Below are positions 18,806 through 30,806 of a stretch of DNA of 64,000 bases, piece by piece (position 1 is the stretch's first letter; the number at the start of each line of letters is the position of its first letter). This DNA comes from Enterococcaceae bacterium. GTDB taxonomy: Bacteria; Bacillota; Bacilli; Lactobacillales; Enterococcaceae. The stretch is from positions 238,133 to 302,132 of the forward strand of contig JALCOL010000002.1 in assembly GCA_022649665.1 (NCBI GenBank), written 5' to 3'. The notes beneath the pieces were generated by a model. It was not told the origin of the DNA. It worked only from the letters and a program-made list of their open reading frames with translations, and did no database searches. Both the position numbers and the translations under genes were made by a program.

Positions 18806-18895
18806 GATATCCGAATGAAGCTCTTTACTGCAACTTTATTGCGTGTAAGAAAAATAGATTTTTAGAAGGAAGTTTTGCAGAAAGCAGGGAAATGA

Positions 18896-20959
18896 ATGAA
18901 AAAACTAGTACTGACTGAAAAGCCGAGCGTGGCGCGTGATTTTGCCAAAGTGCTCGATGCCAAACCAGTCGGCCGCGATTATTTTGAAGGAAAAGATTAT
19001 GTGATCATCTGGGCATACGGGCATCTGCTCTCGCTCAAGCTTCCGGAAGATCTTGATCCAAAATGGAAAAGCTGGGAGATGGAAACCCTGCCGATGATCC
19101 CGAAAAAAATCGGGCTCAAGCCGCTGCCGAAAACCCAGCGCCAATTGAAACTGATCGAACGCTTGGCACGCCGTAAAGACATCAGCGGGGCAGTTATCGC
19201 GACGGACAGCGGGCGCGAGGGCGAAGCCGTTGGCCGCTTTATTTTCGAGTGGATCCGCTTTTCCAAGCCGCTGGAACGCCTCTGGATCTCTTCACAAACG
19301 AAAAAAGCGATCATGGAAGGATTCAACCATTTGAAGCCGGCACGCGACTATGAAGCGCTTTATCAATCTGCTGTAGCGCGTGCGAAAGCGGACTGGCTGA
19401 TTGGCTTGAATGTAACACGTGCTTTGACGGTCAAATATCAAGACTCGCTTTCCGCTGGCCGTGTTCAGACGCCGACGTTGGCGCTGGTCGCCCGCGCGCA
19501 AAAACAAGTGGAAACATTTATCCCAAAAGAATTTTTCACGATCCAACTGACACATCAAGGAGCAAGTGCGGCGATGAATCCGCCGAAACAATTCAAAGAT
19601 CATGCAGCTGCAGAGCGATTTGCGGCAAATTTGGCAGATACGGCGCAAGTGACCGAGATCACCGAAAAAGAGCGGCGCGTTGCAGCGCCATTGCCGTATG
19701 ATTTGACAGAATTGCAGCAAGCAGCCAATCAGCGCTATCAGTTTTCTGCGAAAAAGACTTTGTCGCTCGCTCAGAGTTTATACGAAACTCACAAAGTCTT
19801 GAGTTATCCGCGGACTGATTCCAAATATTTGCCGCAAGATATCGAAGCAACACTCTCCGAACGGCTCCAAGCGGTGACCCGCTTCGATCCGGCAGCTAAA
19901 AAGATCCTGCATGACGGTGCAAAGCTCCAGCAGAAAAAAGTGATCAATGACCAGCGGGTGACCGATCACTTTGCGCTGATCCCGACTGAGGAAGCAGCGC
20001 GGCCCGAAAAAATGTCGAGTGATGAAGTCAAGATCTATCGAATGGTCGTTGAGCGCTTCTTAGGGCTTTTTGAAGCACCGGAAGTAACGCGTCAGCAGAA
20101 GATCACGGTGAAGTGCGGCGCAGCAGCGTTTGTTTTTCATCAAAACGAAGTGTTGGAAGCCGGCTGGAAACATGCTGAAACGACCGATAAGCAGCTTATT
20201 TGGAAAAAAGGCGAACGCTTCCCGGCAGATTTTCGGATCAAAAAAGACTGGAGCAAAGCCCCGACTCTTTTGAATGAAGGAACGCTTCTCGCGCAAATGG
20301 AGAAAAATGGTCTGGGCACGCCGGCCACGCGCGCCGAGATCATTGAAAAACTGATCAAAAGCGATGTCATGGAACGGACGAACAATCTGCTCAAGGCGAC
20401 GCCGAAAGGCAAACAGCTGCTTGAGCTGGTCAATCCTTCGCTCGTCAGCCCGGAATTGACGGCGAAATGGGAAAAAAATCTGGATGCGATCGCAGCTGGC
20501 CGCGAACAAGCCGATGCCTTTGTGCATCAGATCGAAAAAGACACGAAGCGTTTAGTCGCTGAAGTGAAGGCAGCACAAACCGAATATAAAGATTTTTCAT
20601 TGACGACGAAGATCTGTCCGGAATGCGGGGCAAAATTGCGTGAACGAAACGGCCGCGACGGCAAACGCTATGTCTGCAGCAATTCAGAGTGCAATTATCA
20701 GCGGCGCAAAGATCCGAAAGTCTCGAATCACCGCTGCCCGCAGTGCCACAAAAAAATGATCATTATCGAAGGACAGAACGGTGCCTTCTTCAAATGCCAA
20801 ACGTGCGGGATCACCGAAAAGCTCGACGGAAAAGGCAAGAACAAGAAAAAAATGAATAAGCACGAAGAGCGCAAGCTGCTGAAAAAATATTCACAGGAAG
20901 AAGAAACAATGGAAAGTCCGCTGGCGGCAGCGCTCAAAGCTGCGATGAACAAAGATTAA
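18896..20959 (+). CDS. topB: DNA topoisomerase III
   Basis: The 687-residue type IA topoisomerase starts with the TOPRIM domain (LTEKPSVARDFAKVL; DSGREGE near residue 104) and has active-site Tyr304 in SYPRTDSKY and SAGRVQTPTLAL. The C-terminus carries two Cys4 zinc ribbons (CPECGAKL...CSNSEC and CPQCHKKM...CQTCG) and a basic, Lys-rich tail. It decatenates replication or recombination intermediates. ATG 18896 has only a weak upstream CAGGGA. Confidence 0.93.
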   Translation: MKKLVLTEKPSVARDFAKVLDAKPVGRDYFEGKDYVIIWAYGHLLSLKLPEDLDPKWKSWEMETLPMIPKKIGLKPLPKTQRQLKLIERLARRKDISGAVIATDSGREGEAVGRFIFEWIRFSKPLERLWISSQTKKAIMEGFNHLKPARDYEALYQSAVARAKADWLIGLNVTRALTVKYQDSLSAGRVQTPTLALVARAQKQVETFIPKEFFTIQLTHQGASAAMNPPKQFKDHAAAERFAANLADTAQVTEITEKERRVAAPLPYDLTELQQAANQRYQFSAKKTLSLAQSLYETHKVLSYPRTDSKYLPQDIEATLSERLQAVTRFDPAAKKILHDGAKLQQKKVINDQRVTDHFALIPTEEAARPEKMSSDEVKIYRMVVERFLGLFEAPEVTRQQKITVKCGAAAFVFHQNEVLEAGWKHAETTDKQLIWKKGERFPADFRIKKDWSKAPTLLNEGTLLAQMEKNGLGTPATRAEIIEKLIKSDVMERTNNLLKATPKGKQLLELVNPSLVSPELTAKWEKNLDAIAAGREQADAFVHQIEKDTKRLVAEVKAAQTEYKDFSLTTKICPECGAKLRERNGRDGKRYVCSNSECNYQRRKDPKVSNHRCPQCHKKMIIIEGQNGAFFKCQTCGITEKLDGKGKNKKKMNKHEERKLLKKYSQEEETMESPLAAALKAAMNKD

Positions 20960-20992
20960 TACTACTGAAAAAATGGGAAAGGAGGAGCGTGA

Positions 20993-23341
20993 TTGGCAGT
21001 CAAAAGAAAAAGAAAGACCATCAAGCAGCGCAAAATGGAAGCACGCGCGATCAGCATGAGCGCCGGCTTTCTTTTGATCCTTTTCAGCATTTTCGGCGCA
21101 CTGAAACTTGGGTTTCTGGGCGTCATGCTGGCAAATGTATTCCGCTTTTTCGTCGGCGACCTTTATCCGCTTCTGGCGCTGGCGCTGGCGATCTACGGCT
21201 TGGCCGCTTTATTCGGTCTTTCGTTTAAAAAGATCTCCACAAAGCGTGCCGCGGGGCTGGTCGGGCTCTTGGCATGTGTTTTGATCTATTGGACCGCGAT
21301 CCAGTTTCGCGGCGAGCTGCATCAAAACGGCCAGTTTCTGCAAGTCACCTGGGCGAAGCTTTTTGCGGACGTGAAAGGCAATACGGTCACGCAAGAGCTC
21401 GGCGGCGGGATGCTTGGCGCTGTATTATATACGATCATCCATTTTTTAGTTTCGCAAGTCGGTACGTATATCGTTGTTGTGTGCGGGGCATTTTTCAGTC
21501 TTTTGGCGATTTTTGAAGTACCGCTGGAAGCGCTCAGCAACTTTTTCGAGAACTGCTGGAAGAAAATCACCGCGCTCGGTACCAAACGCAAGCAAAGAAA
21601 AGCGAAAACCAAGCGCAAAGCACCTGTAAAAACTGCAGACCGCGCCGCAGAAAAAAAGAAAAATCCGCTGTTCAAAAATGCCCTGCAAAAATTCAAGACA
21701 ACGATCCTCGATGAGGATCCTGCAGTCAAAAATCAGGTAAAACCCGCGGCGACGCAGTTTGAATTTTCTGAAAAACCGAACACTGAAACGGTCCAAACGG
21801 AGCTTGAGATCGAAGAATTCCAAAAAAATAAAAAACCGCAGGAAAAAAATGCAAGAACACCAGAAACGGCTGAAGAGGATTCGAATGAGCCGCTTGAGTT
21901 TTCGATGCAGGAAGAAGACCGCGACTACATTTTGCCGCCGGCGACTTTGCTGGATCATGCGCCAGCCACGGATCAGTCGAATGAACGCGCGCGCATCAAA
22001 AAAAATGTGAAAGTTTTGGAAGAGACGTTTGACAGTTTTGGTGTCGAGGTCTCCGTGACCAAAGCCAGTCTCGGTCCGGCAGTTACCAAGTACGAGATCC
22101 AGCCGGCAGTCGGCGTCAAAGTCAGCAAAGTCGTCAGTTTAAGTGATGACTTGGCGCTGGCGCTGGCCGCAAAAGATCTGCGGATCGAAGCGCCGATCCC
22201 CGGCAAATCAATGATCGGGATCGAAGTGCCGAACAGTACCGTTTCGACCGTTTCGTTCCGCGAAACGATCGAAGAAGAGCCGCCGCATCCCGGAAAAGTA
22301 CTCGAAGTGCCGCTGGGACGCGACATCAGCGGCCGGATCGTGATGGCTGATTTGACGAAGATGCCGCACTTATTGATCGCCGGCTCGACCGGCAGCGGGA
22401 AATCGGTCTGTATCAACGGCATCATCACCAGTATTTTGATGCAGGCAAAACCCTCCGAAGTCAAATTGATGATGATCGATCCAAAAATGGTCGAACTGAA
22501 TGTTTATAACGGGATCCCGCATCTTTTGATCCCGGTCGTTACTAATCCGCGTCGTGCCGCGCAGGCCTTGCAAAAAGTCGTTCAAGAAATGGAAGAACGC
22601 TATGAAAAATTTGCAGCGCTCGGCGTGCGCAATATCACTGGGTACAATAACGAAGTCGTTAAAGAAAACGAAGCGGGCAAACCAGCTGAAAAAATGCCGT
22701 TCATCGTCGTGATCGTTGATGAATTGGCAGATTTGATGATGGTCGCCAGCAACCAAGTCGAAGACGCGATCATTCGTTTGGCGCAAATGGCGCGCGCGGC
22801 CGGGATCCATATGATCCTTGCGACCCAGCGGCCGAGCGTCGACGTGATCACCGGGATCATCAAAGCAAATGTCCCCTCAAGGATCGCTTTTGCTGTTTCA
22901 AGCGGCGTCGACTCCAGGACGATCATTGATTCCAACGGCGCAGAAAAACTTTTAGGGCGCGGCGATATGCTGTATTTGCCGATGGGTGAAAACAAACCGA
23001 TCCGCGTACAGGGCGCCTTTATTTCCGATGACGAAGTTGAACGGGTCGTTGAGTTCATTACCGAACAGCGCGGCAGCGATTACGAAGAAAACATGATGCT
23101 TCAAGAAGAACCGGCAAGTGAGAAGAAAGATCACGACCGCGATGAATTGTTTGATGACGCCAAAAAAATGGTGGTCGAAATGCAGACTGCCAGTGTTTCG
23201 CTGCTGCAGCGCCGCTTTCGGATCGGCTATTCGCGAGCGGGGCGCTTGATCGACCAATTGGAAGAAGCCGGGATCGTCGGCCCTTCTGAAGGCAGCAAAC
23301 CGCGCAAAGTATTGATCGAACAGCTTCCGGATGAGGAATAA
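20993..23341 (+). CDS. ftsK: DNA translocase FtsK/SpoIIIE
   Basis: The 782-residue protein has an N-terminal membrane domain of about four helices (residues 20-170), a charged Lys/Glu-rich linker to about residue 300, the FtsK motor with Walker A GSTGSGKS at 464-471 and VDELADLMM, and a C-terminal winged-helix gamma domain ([19 protein letters not shown]) that reads polar DNA motifs. It pumps chromosome termini through the closing septum. TTG 20993 follows AAAGGAGGAGCG. Confidence 0.95.
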   Translation: MAVKRKRKTIKQRKMEARAISMSAGFLLILFSIFGALKLGFLGVMLANVFRFFVGDLYPLLALALAIYGLAALFGLSFKKISTKRAAGLVGLLACVLIYWTAIQFRGELHQNGQFLQVTWAKLFADVKGNTVTQELGGGMLGAVLYTIIHFLVSQVGTYIVVVCGAFFSLLAIFEVPLEALSNFFENCWKKITALGTKRKQRKAKTKRKAPVKTADRAAEKKKNPLFKNALQKFKTTILDEDPAVKNQVKPAATQFEFSEKPNTETVQTELEIEEFQKNKKPQEKNARTPETAEEDSNEPLEFSMQEEDRDYILPPATLLDHAPATDQSNERARIKKNVKVLEETFDSFGVEVSVTKASLGPAVTKYEIQPAVGVKVSKVVSLSDDLALALAAKDLRIEAPIPGKSMIGIEVPNSTVSTVSFRETIEEEPPHPGKVLEVPLGRDISGRIVMADLTKMPHLLIAGSTGSGKSVCINGIITSILMQAKPSEVKLMMIDPKMVELNVYNGIPHLLIPVVTNPRRAAQALQKVVQEMEERYEKFAALGVRNITGYNNEVVKENEAGKPAEKMPFIVVIVDELADLMMVASNQVEDAIIRLAQMARAAGIHMILATQRPSVDVITGIIKANVPSRIAFAVSSGVDSRTIIDSNGAEKLLGRGDMLYLPMGENKPIRVQGAFISDDEVERVVEFITEQRGSDYEENMMLQEEPASEKKDHDRDELFDDAKKMVVEMQTASVSLLQRRFRIGYSRAGRLIDQLEEAGIVGPSEGSKPRKVLIEQLPDEE

Positions 23342-23343
23342 AA

Positions 23344-23374
23344 GATCGGCGTCTATGCAGCGCCGTTCTTTTCT
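23344..23374 (+). terminator. Terminator after ftsK
   Basis: A short GC stem (CGGCG / CGCCG, extended by AGA / TCT) is followed by a T-rich stretch. Confidence 0.55.
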
Positions 23375-23399
23375 TTTGTGCTAAATCAAATCAGAACTG

Positions 23400-23428
23400 T
23401 TGCATTTTGCCGAAGAACAGAATAGTAT
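23400..23428 (+). promoter_or_regulatory. Promoter of rlmN
   Basis: TTGCAT (23400-23405) and TAGTAT (23423-23428) are 17 bp apart. Confidence 0.6.
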
Positions 23429-23457
23429 CGGCAATAGTTGAATAAGGAGGAGAGTAT

Positions 23458-24507
23458 TTGAAACCCTCGATTTATGGAATGACAAAAGAAGACTTGATCA
23501 CTTGGCTGGCCGAGCGCGGCGAGAAAAAATTTCGCGCGACTCAAATTTGGGACTGGCTTTATATCAAGCGGGTCGCTTCGTTTGCCGAAATGACCAATTT
23601 AAAAAAAGAATTAGCAGCGATGCTGGAAGAAAACTTTGTTTTGGAGACGCTGAAACCGCTCGTCGTACAAGAAGCAAGCGACGGCACAACGAAATATCTG
23701 TTTGAACTGGAAGACAAAAATCTGATCGAAACAGTCTTGATGCGCCAAGAATACGGGCTTTCGCTTTGTGTTACGACACAATTAGGCTGCAATATGGGCT
23801 GTTCGTTCTGCGCTTCGGGCCTGCTGAAAAAAAGCCGTGATTTGACGGCCGGTGAGATCACGGCGCAAGTCATGGAAGTCCAGCGCTTCCTGGATAAAAA
23901 AGAAGAACGTTTAAGTCATGTCGTCGTGATGGGGATCGGGGAACCGTTCGACAATTACGAAAACGTCATGAAGTTCGTCCGGATCATCAATGATCAAAAA
24001 GGGCTTGCGATCGGCGCACGCCACATCACTGTTTCGACATGCGGAGTCGTACCTAAGATCCGTGAATTTGCCCGAGAAGGCTTGCAGGTCAATTTGGCGC
24101 TGAGCCTCCACGCACCGAATGAAGAGCTGCGCAGCCGGCTGATGAAAGTCAATCGCACGTTTACTTTGGCGAAGATCATGGATGCGATCGGCGATTATCT
24201 GGATCAAACGGATCGGCGGGTCACTTTTGAATATATCATGCTGCACGGTGTCAATGATCAAATCGCACAAGCGCGCGAGTTGGCAGAACTTCTGCAGGAT
24301 CATAAAAAGCTGGCTTATGTGAATTTGATCCCTTACAATCCAGTCAGCGAACATGATCAATATCAGCGCAGCGAGCAGCAAGATGTTTTGCGCTTCTATG
24401 ATTATTTGAAAAAACACGGCATCAATTGTGTGATCCGCCAAGAACACGGGACGGATATCGATGCTGCTTGCGGACAGCTCCGCAGCAAACAGCTCGGTGT
24501 ATTATAA
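23458..24507 (+). CDS. rlmN: 23S rRNA (adenine2503-C2)/tRNA methyltransferase RlmN
   Basis: The 349-residue radical SAM enzyme has the CxxxCxxC cluster at C111, C115 and C118 ([12 protein letters not shown]), GIGEPFDNY, and catalytic C338 near the C-terminus ([10 protein letters not shown]). It methylates C2 of A2503 in 23S rRNA and A37 of some tRNAs. RlmN rather than the resistance enzyme Cfr is indicated by the housekeeping context. TTG 23458 follows AAGGAGGAG. Confidence 0.93.
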   Translation: MKPSIYGMTKEDLITWLAERGEKKFRATQIWDWLYIKRVASFAEMTNLKKELAAMLEENFVLETLKPLVVQEASDGTTKYLFELEDKNLIETVLMRQEYGLSLCVTTQLGCNMGCSFCASGLLKKSRDLTAGEITAQVMEVQRFLDKKEERLSHVVVMGIGEPFDNYENVMKFVRIINDQKGLAIGARHITVSTCGVVPKIREFAREGLQVNLALSLHAPNEELRSRLMKVNRTFTLAKIMDAIGDYLDQTDRRVTFEYIMLHGVNDQIAQARELAELLQDHKKLAYVNLIPYNPVSEHDQYQRSEQQDVLRFYDYLKKHGINCVIRQEHGTDIDAACGQLRSKQLGVL

Positions 24508-24549
24508 CAACGTTGCCGAGGTTGCTGCACTTTATAACAGTCATTTTCG

Positions 24550-24579
24550 TTGACAGCATAACAAAATAAATTTTATAAT
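24550..24579 (+). promoter_or_regulatory. Near-consensus promoter of first SDR gene
   Basis: Both hexamers are perfect: TTGACA (24550-24555) and TATAAT (24574-24579), spaced by 18 bp. This is among the best promoters in the window and predicts strong expression. Confidence 0.85.
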
Positions 24580-24607
24580 AGTAATGACTCAAGAAAGGAG
24601 TTTTTTA

Positions 24608-25384
24608 ATGAAGAACTTGTTTAATCTTGATGGAAAAGTAGCGATCATCACTGGTGCCTCTTCCGGTCTGGGAGCTGACGCCGCCCGTGCATTTGCAGAA
24701 AACGGTGCAAGTGTTGCTTTGTTTGCGCGCCGTGCGGAAAAGCTTGAAGCATTGGCAAACGAGATCGAAGCAGCAGGTGGAAAAGCATTGACTGTTCCGT
24801 GTGATGTGACGAATGAAGAGGCTGTCGAACAAGGGGTCCAAAAAGTGTTCGATGAATTCGGCAAGATCGATATTCTTTTGAATAATGCCGGGATCGCGAT
24901 CCCTGGCGGCGTGGAAGATCTAACGGCTGAAGCATGGGATAAAGGAATGGACATCAATGTCAAAGGGCCGTTCTTCATGGCGAAATATGTCGTTCCCCAC
25001 ATGCGCAAAGCCAAATACGGCAAGATCGTCAACGTAGCGTCTGTAAACGCCGTGATCGCCGATAAAGTGCCGGTTTTGTGGCGCCATAATTACAATGCAT
25101 CCAAAGCAGCTGTCCGCGGGCTTACTTTGGGGATGGCAGCGTCTTATATGCAGGACAACATCACGGTCAATGCGATCGGACCGGGTCTGTTCGAAAGCGA
25201 AATGACACAGGATACGCTCTTTAAAAATCCTGACTTTTTGAAAATGTACAATATGACCAGCCCAGCTTCCCGCCCAGGGAAACGCGGCGAACTCAACGGA
25301 ACGATCCTGTATTTCGCTTCGGATGCTTCCAGTTATGTGACTGGCCAATTCGTAGTCGTTGACGGCGGGACCGAGCTCGTTTAA
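24608..25384 (+). CDS. Short-chain dehydrogenase/reductase, copy 1
   Basis: The 258-residue classical SDR has the cofactor motif TGASSGLGADAAR, NNAG, and YNASK with the catalytic Tyr and Lys. The adenosine-binding FARRAEKL favours NADP(H) (Arg residues after the second beta strand), by inference. Four extra residues separate the catalytic Ser region from the Tyr. Substrate is unknown; gluconate/keto-acid or 3-oxoacyl reductase-like roles are possible. ATG 24608 follows AAAGGAG. A paralogue (25571-26347), about three quarters identical by eye, lies next to it, each with its own strong promoter. Confidence 0.9.
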   Translation: MKNLFNLDGKVAIITGASSGLGADAARAFAENGASVALFARRAEKLEALANEIEAAGGKALTVPCDVTNEEAVEQGVQKVFDEFGKIDILLNNAGIAIPGGVEDLTAEAWDKGMDINVKGPFFMAKYVVPHMRKAKYGKIVNVASVNAVIADKVPVLWRHNYNASKAAVRGLTLGMAASYMQDNITVNAIGPGLFESEMTQDTLFKNPDFLKMYNMTSPASRPGKRGELNGTILYFASDASSYVTGQFVVVDGGTELV

Positions 25385-25418
25385 GTTTTAATAAAATAAC
25401 GAATATTAATGAATTTTT

Positions 25419-25453
25419 AGAAGCAGATCATGCTAAATCTGCTTCTTTTTTTA
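25419..25453 (+). terminator. Terminator after SDR copy 1
   Basis: A perfect 10-bp stem (AGAAGCAGAT / ATCTGCTTCT) with an 8-nt loop is followed by seven T residues. Confidence 0.9.
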
Positions 25454-25512
25454 TACAAACATTCTTTTTTGTCCAATAGTGGTAATACCTGCCACATTTT
25501 TCGGAGAAATCA

Positions 25513-25540
25513 TTGACATCAACCCGAAAAACGTTATACT
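25513..25540 (+). promoter_or_regulatory. Promoter of second SDR gene
   Basis: TTGACA (25513-25518) and TATACT (25535-25540) are 16 bp apart. Further downstream, TATGAAA and TTTCATA flank GGGG (25553-25570), which places the ribosome-binding site of the gene in the loop of a small hairpin. Confidence 0.8.
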
Positions 25541-25570
25541 AAGGGTACATTTTATGAAAGGGGTTTCATA

Positions 25571-26347
25571 ATGAATAACATTTTTAATCTAGAGGGTAAG
25601 GTTGCAGTGATCACAGGAGCTTCGTCCGGTTTGGGTGCCGACGCAGCTAGAGCTTATGCCGCAAATGGTGCCGATGTCGCACTCTTTGCCCGGCGAGCGG
25701 ACCGCTTGGAAGCAGTGGCGAAAGAGATTGAAAAGATGGGGCGCAAAGCACTTGCGGTACCGTGCGACGTGATGGATGAAAAGGCGGTCGCAGCCGGCGT
25801 GCAGAAAGTGATCGATACGTATGGCAAAATCGATATTCTTTTGAATAACGCCGGAATCGCGATCCCCGGCGGCGTCGAAGACTTGACTGAAGAAGCTTGG
25901 GACAAAGGGATGAATATCAACGTCAAGGGACCATTCTTCATGAGCAAATATATCGTGCCGCACATGCGCAAAGCAAAATACGGAAAAATCGTCAATATCG
26001 CTTCAGTGAATGCGATCGTTGCCGACAAATTCCCGGATTTATGGCGCCATAATTATAACGCGTCCAAAGCAGCAGTCAGAGGCTTGACGATGGGGATGGC
26101 CGCTTCTTATATGCAGGACAATATCACAGTCAATTCAGTCGGACCGGGTCTGTTTGAAAGCGAAATGACCGGCGGCACACTTTTCAAAAACGAAAACTTC
26201 ATGAAAATGTATAATACGTCAAATCCGGCTTCGCGTCCGGGAAAACGCGGTGAATTGAACGGGGTCCTCTTATTTTTCTCCTCAGATGCTTCCAGCTATG
26301 TGACTGGCCAATTTATCGCAGTCGACGGCGGCGGCTCGATCGTTTAA
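25571..26347 (+). CDS. Short-chain dehydrogenase/reductase, copy 2
   Basis: This 258-residue SDR aligns without gaps to the upstream copy. Cofactor (TGASSGLGADAAR, NNAG) and catalytic (YNASK) motifs are intact, so both copies should be active. Differences concentrate in the 40-80 region, the ~145-155 loop (VADKFPDLW against IADKVPVLW) and the substrate-loop region near residue 200 (GGTLFKNENF against QDTLFKNPDF), suggesting divergence in substrate range. ATG 25571 follows AAAGGGG, held within a short inverted repeat. A terminator follows. Confidence 0.9.
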   Translation: MNNIFNLEGKVAVITGASSGLGADAARAYAANGADVALFARRADRLEAVAKEIEKMGRKALAVPCDVMDEKAVAAGVQKVIDTYGKIDILLNNAGIAIPGGVEDLTEEAWDKGMNINVKGPFFMSKYIVPHMRKAKYGKIVNIASVNAIVADKFPDLWRHNYNASKAAVRGLTMGMAASYMQDNITVNSVGPGLFESEMTGGTLFKNENFMKMYNTSNPASRPGKRGELNGVLLFFSSDASSYVTGQFIAVDGGGSIV

Positions 26348-26368
26348 TTCAAATGAATAGAATAAATA

Positions 26369-26405
26369 AACGCAAGCGCTCTTATCTTTTGAGCCTTGCG
26401 TTTTT
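26369..26405 (+). terminator. Terminator after SDR copy 2
   Basis: AACGCAAG / CTTGCGTT plus an inner GCTC / GAGC pair form the stem; a T run follows. Confidence 0.85.
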
Positions 26406-26507
26406 ATGTTCAAAAACTATATAAAAAGCGAATCTTTTCATCTTTTTCGAGCTTTGGCGTAAACTATAGGAGTTAGAAAAATAGAAGAGAAAAGAGAGGT
26501 TTTTTCG

Positions 26508-27659
26508 ATGGTCAATCGCATGATTTTGAATGGTACGTCATATTTTGGTCCGGGAGCGATCCAAGACCTCGTTCCGGAGTTCCACAATCGCGGCTTCAAA
26601 AAAGCGGTTGTTGTCACCGATGAAGATTTGGTAAAATTCGATGTTGCAACGAAGATCACGGCGCTATTGAAAAATGAAGGAATCGATTACGAGCTTTACG
26701 ACAAGATCGTTCCCAATCCGACGATCCAAAATGTGCAGGAAGGCGTCGCATTTTGCAAAGTCGCCGAACCGGATTGTCTGATCGCGATCGGCGGCGGCTC
26801 TGCAATGGATACTGCGAAAGCGATCGGGATCATTTTGACCAACCCTGAATTTACGGATGTCCGCAGTTTGGAAGGAACAGCGGCGACGAAAAACCCGGCT
26901 TTGCCGATTTTAGCAGTCCCGACGACTTCCGGTACTGCAGCAGAAGTCACGATCAATTATGTGATCACTGATAAAGAAAAAGAACGCAAATTTGTGTGCG
27001 TCGATCCGCACAGTGTGCCGGTCGCCGTATTTGTCGACAGCGATATGATGATGGGCATGCCGAAAGGCTTATGTGCTGCGACCGGGATGGACGCGCTGAC
27101 GCACGCGATCGAAGGATTCATCACAAAAGGCGCTTGGGAAATGAGCGATATGCTGCATATCAAAGCGATCGAGATCATCGCGCGTTCTTTAAGAGATTCA
27201 GTCGCAGGAGACCCGAAAGGCCGCGAGGAAATGGCGCTGGCCCAATATATCGCCGGGATGGGCTTTTCGAATGTCGGCTTGGGGCTCGTTCACGGGATGG
27301 CGCACCCGCTGAGTGCCCATTATAATATTGCGCACGGCGTTGCTTGTGCAACGATTTTGCCGACGGTGATGCGTTTCAACAAAAACTTTACTGGGGAGAA
27401 ATATCGCGCGATCGCGCAAGCATTTCATGTAAAAGACGCTGCAACGATGGACTTGGAAAAAGTTCGCGATGCGGCTTGTGATGCGGTCGCGCAACTTGGC
27501 AAAGAGGTGGGGATCCCGGCAACGATCTCCGAACTCGGGGCGAAAGAAAAAGACATCGCGACACTCGCCGAAGATGCTTTTGCTAATGTCTGTACCCCTG
27601 GCAATCCGCGCGACACTTCGATCGAAGAGATCATGGGGCTTTACTCAAGTTTGATGTAA
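26508..27659 (+). CDS. fucO: Lactaldehyde reductase-like iron-dependent alcohol dehydrogenase
   Basis: The 383-residue group III alcohol dehydrogenase is close to E. coli FucO along its full length (NRMILN, VPNPTI, GMGFSNVGLGLVHGMAHPL). NAD motif: AIGGGSAMDTAKAIG. Iron ligands are visible at D195, H199, H262 and H276. FucO reduces lactaldehyde to 1,2-propanediol. No fucose or rhamnose genes are nearby, but mgsA (33.0 kb) offers a methylglyoxal route to lactaldehyde; that link is inference. 1,3-propanediol dehydrogenase is the alternative. ATG 26508 follows AGAGAGG. Confidence 0.85.
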   Translation: MVNRMILNGTSYFGPGAIQDLVPEFHNRGFKKAVVVTDEDLVKFDVATKITALLKNEGIDYELYDKIVPNPTIQNVQEGVAFCKVAEPDCLIAIGGGSAMDTAKAIGIILTNPEFTDVRSLEGTAATKNPALPILAVPTTSGTAAEVTINYVITDKEKERKFVCVDPHSVPVAVFVDSDMMMGMPKGLCAATGMDALTHAIEGFITKGAWEMSDMLHIKAIEIIARSLRDSVAGDPKGREEMALAQYIAGMGFSNVGLGLVHGMAHPLSAHYNIAHGVACATILPTVMRFNKNFTGEKYRAIAQAFHVKDAATMDLEKVRDAACDAVAQLGKEVGIPATISELGAKEKDIATLAEDAFANVCTPGNPRDTSIEEIMGLYSSLM

Positions 27660-27673
27660 GCTGGCTGATGGAT

Positions 27674-27716
27674 AAAAAAAAGACGCTGCGACATAAGGAA
27701 TGCCGCAGCGTCTTAG
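27674..27716. terminator. Bidirectional terminator between fucO and Nudix gene
   Basis: AAGACGCTGCG (27680-27690) pairs with CGCAGCGTCTT (27704-27714). An A run lies to the left, so the minus-strand transcript of the Nudix gene also ends here. Confidence 0.8.
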
Positions 27717-27718
27717 CG

Positions 27719-28540
27719 TTAAAGAATCGAGCCGCTTGGTTTTTCAAGCTGATAGATTTTGGAAGGTCGGCCGATGCCGGTCGGTGATTCGCCGATTTCT
27801 TTGAAGTATTTCAGCATCGATTTTTTGAAGTTCGAGTGATCGATCAGGCGAAAATCGATCCCCAGAATCTGAGCGAAAACTTTGCGCGCCTCGGAGATCG
27901 TGAATTGGCTGCCGAGCACCAGCAAGATCCGCGGATTGTTATACATTTGATGAAGGATTCGTTCATACGCGGTCAAAATGATCTGATCGTGGTCAAAGGC
28001 TAAACGGTCTTCGCCGATGGAGCGCTTGGTCACCAGATCGAGCTCGATCCGGATATCTTGATACGTCAAGATCAAGTGGTTGTTGACGCGTTTCAATGTG
28101 AACCAGCAGGCATTGCGGGCTTCTTTGCCTTTGGTGAGCGGCTCTTCCTTGCCGATAAAGGCCAAATAACTGACAGTCACGACCCAGCCGCGCGGATCGC
28201 GGTCCGGTTCGCTGAAGCAGTACAACTGTTCGATATCGGTGCGCGTCAGCTGGACGCCGGTTTCCTCAAAAGTGTTGCGGATGCAGCAAGTCTCCATCGC
28301 TTCTTTCGGCAGCACAAAGCCGCCGGGAAGCGCCCAAGATCCCTTGAATGGGTGAGTATCGCGCTGGATCAAGAGCAGCTTCAGTTCATCTTCTTTTTTG
28401 CGGTAGCTGATCAGGACATCGTCAACAGTCAGAAGAGGAGAACGGTCGATCGATGGATGCTGCGCACGATACCAGCGCAAGAATTCGCTTTCACTGGCGG
28501 TGTGCTTGAAATATTGATTTTCATCTTCGGATGTTGGCAT
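27719..28540 (-). CDS. Nudix-domain protein with C-terminal winged helix (NrtR-like)
   Basis: The 273-residue protein has a Nudix domain (about residues 35-165) and a C-terminal winged-helix region (about 195-265), the architecture of the NrtR regulators of NAD metabolism. The Nudix box reads GGFVLPKEAMETCC then IRNTFEETGV: the REUxEE core has become RNTFEE, with Asn for the first Glu, so hydrolase activity is doubtful. NrtR proteins often keep the fold to bind ADP-ribose. pncB-nadE lies 31 kb away and is a candidate target; this is inference. A catalytic ADP-ribose pyrophosphatase is the alternative. The upstream ribosome-binding site is weak. Confidence 0.8.
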   Translation of the reverse strand: MPTSEDENQYFKHTASESEFLRWYRAQHPSIDRSPLLTVDDVLISYRKKEDELKLLLIQRDTHPFKGSWALPGGFVLPKEAMETCCIRNTFEETGVQLTRTDIEQLYCFSEPDRDPRGWVVTVSYLAFIGKEEPLTKGKEARNACWFTLKRVNNHLILTYQDIRIELDLVTKRSIGEDRLAFDHDQIILTAYERILHQMYNNPRILLVLGSQFTISEARKVFAQILGIDFRLIDHSNFKKSMLKYFKEIGESPTGIGRPSKIYQLEKPSGSIL

Positions 28541-28674
28541 AATATCCCGCTTTCTTCTTTCAGTTGAGTCAAGTATAGCAAATGTACTTTTAAAGCGCTA
28601 GCCGGTGCACGGTGAAAAGCCGTCCAAAAGGCGCGAAAAACGGGTGATTTTTTTCGGAAAAAGGCTTACGGTTG

Positions 28675-30738
<2,064 letters not shown>

Positions 30739-30749
30739 TTTTATGAGTC

Positions 30750-30786
30750 AGGGCCGTGACAAGACTTTTGTCATGGTCCTTTTTTT
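30750..30786 (+). terminator. Terminator after metG
   Basis: AGGGCCGTGACAA (30750-30762) pairs with TTGTCATGGTCCT (30768-30780), then six T residues follow. The stem belongs to a recurrent set of similar hairpins in this window. Confidence 0.9.
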
Positions 30787-30806
30787 CGATGAAAAGGAGC
30801 AATCTA

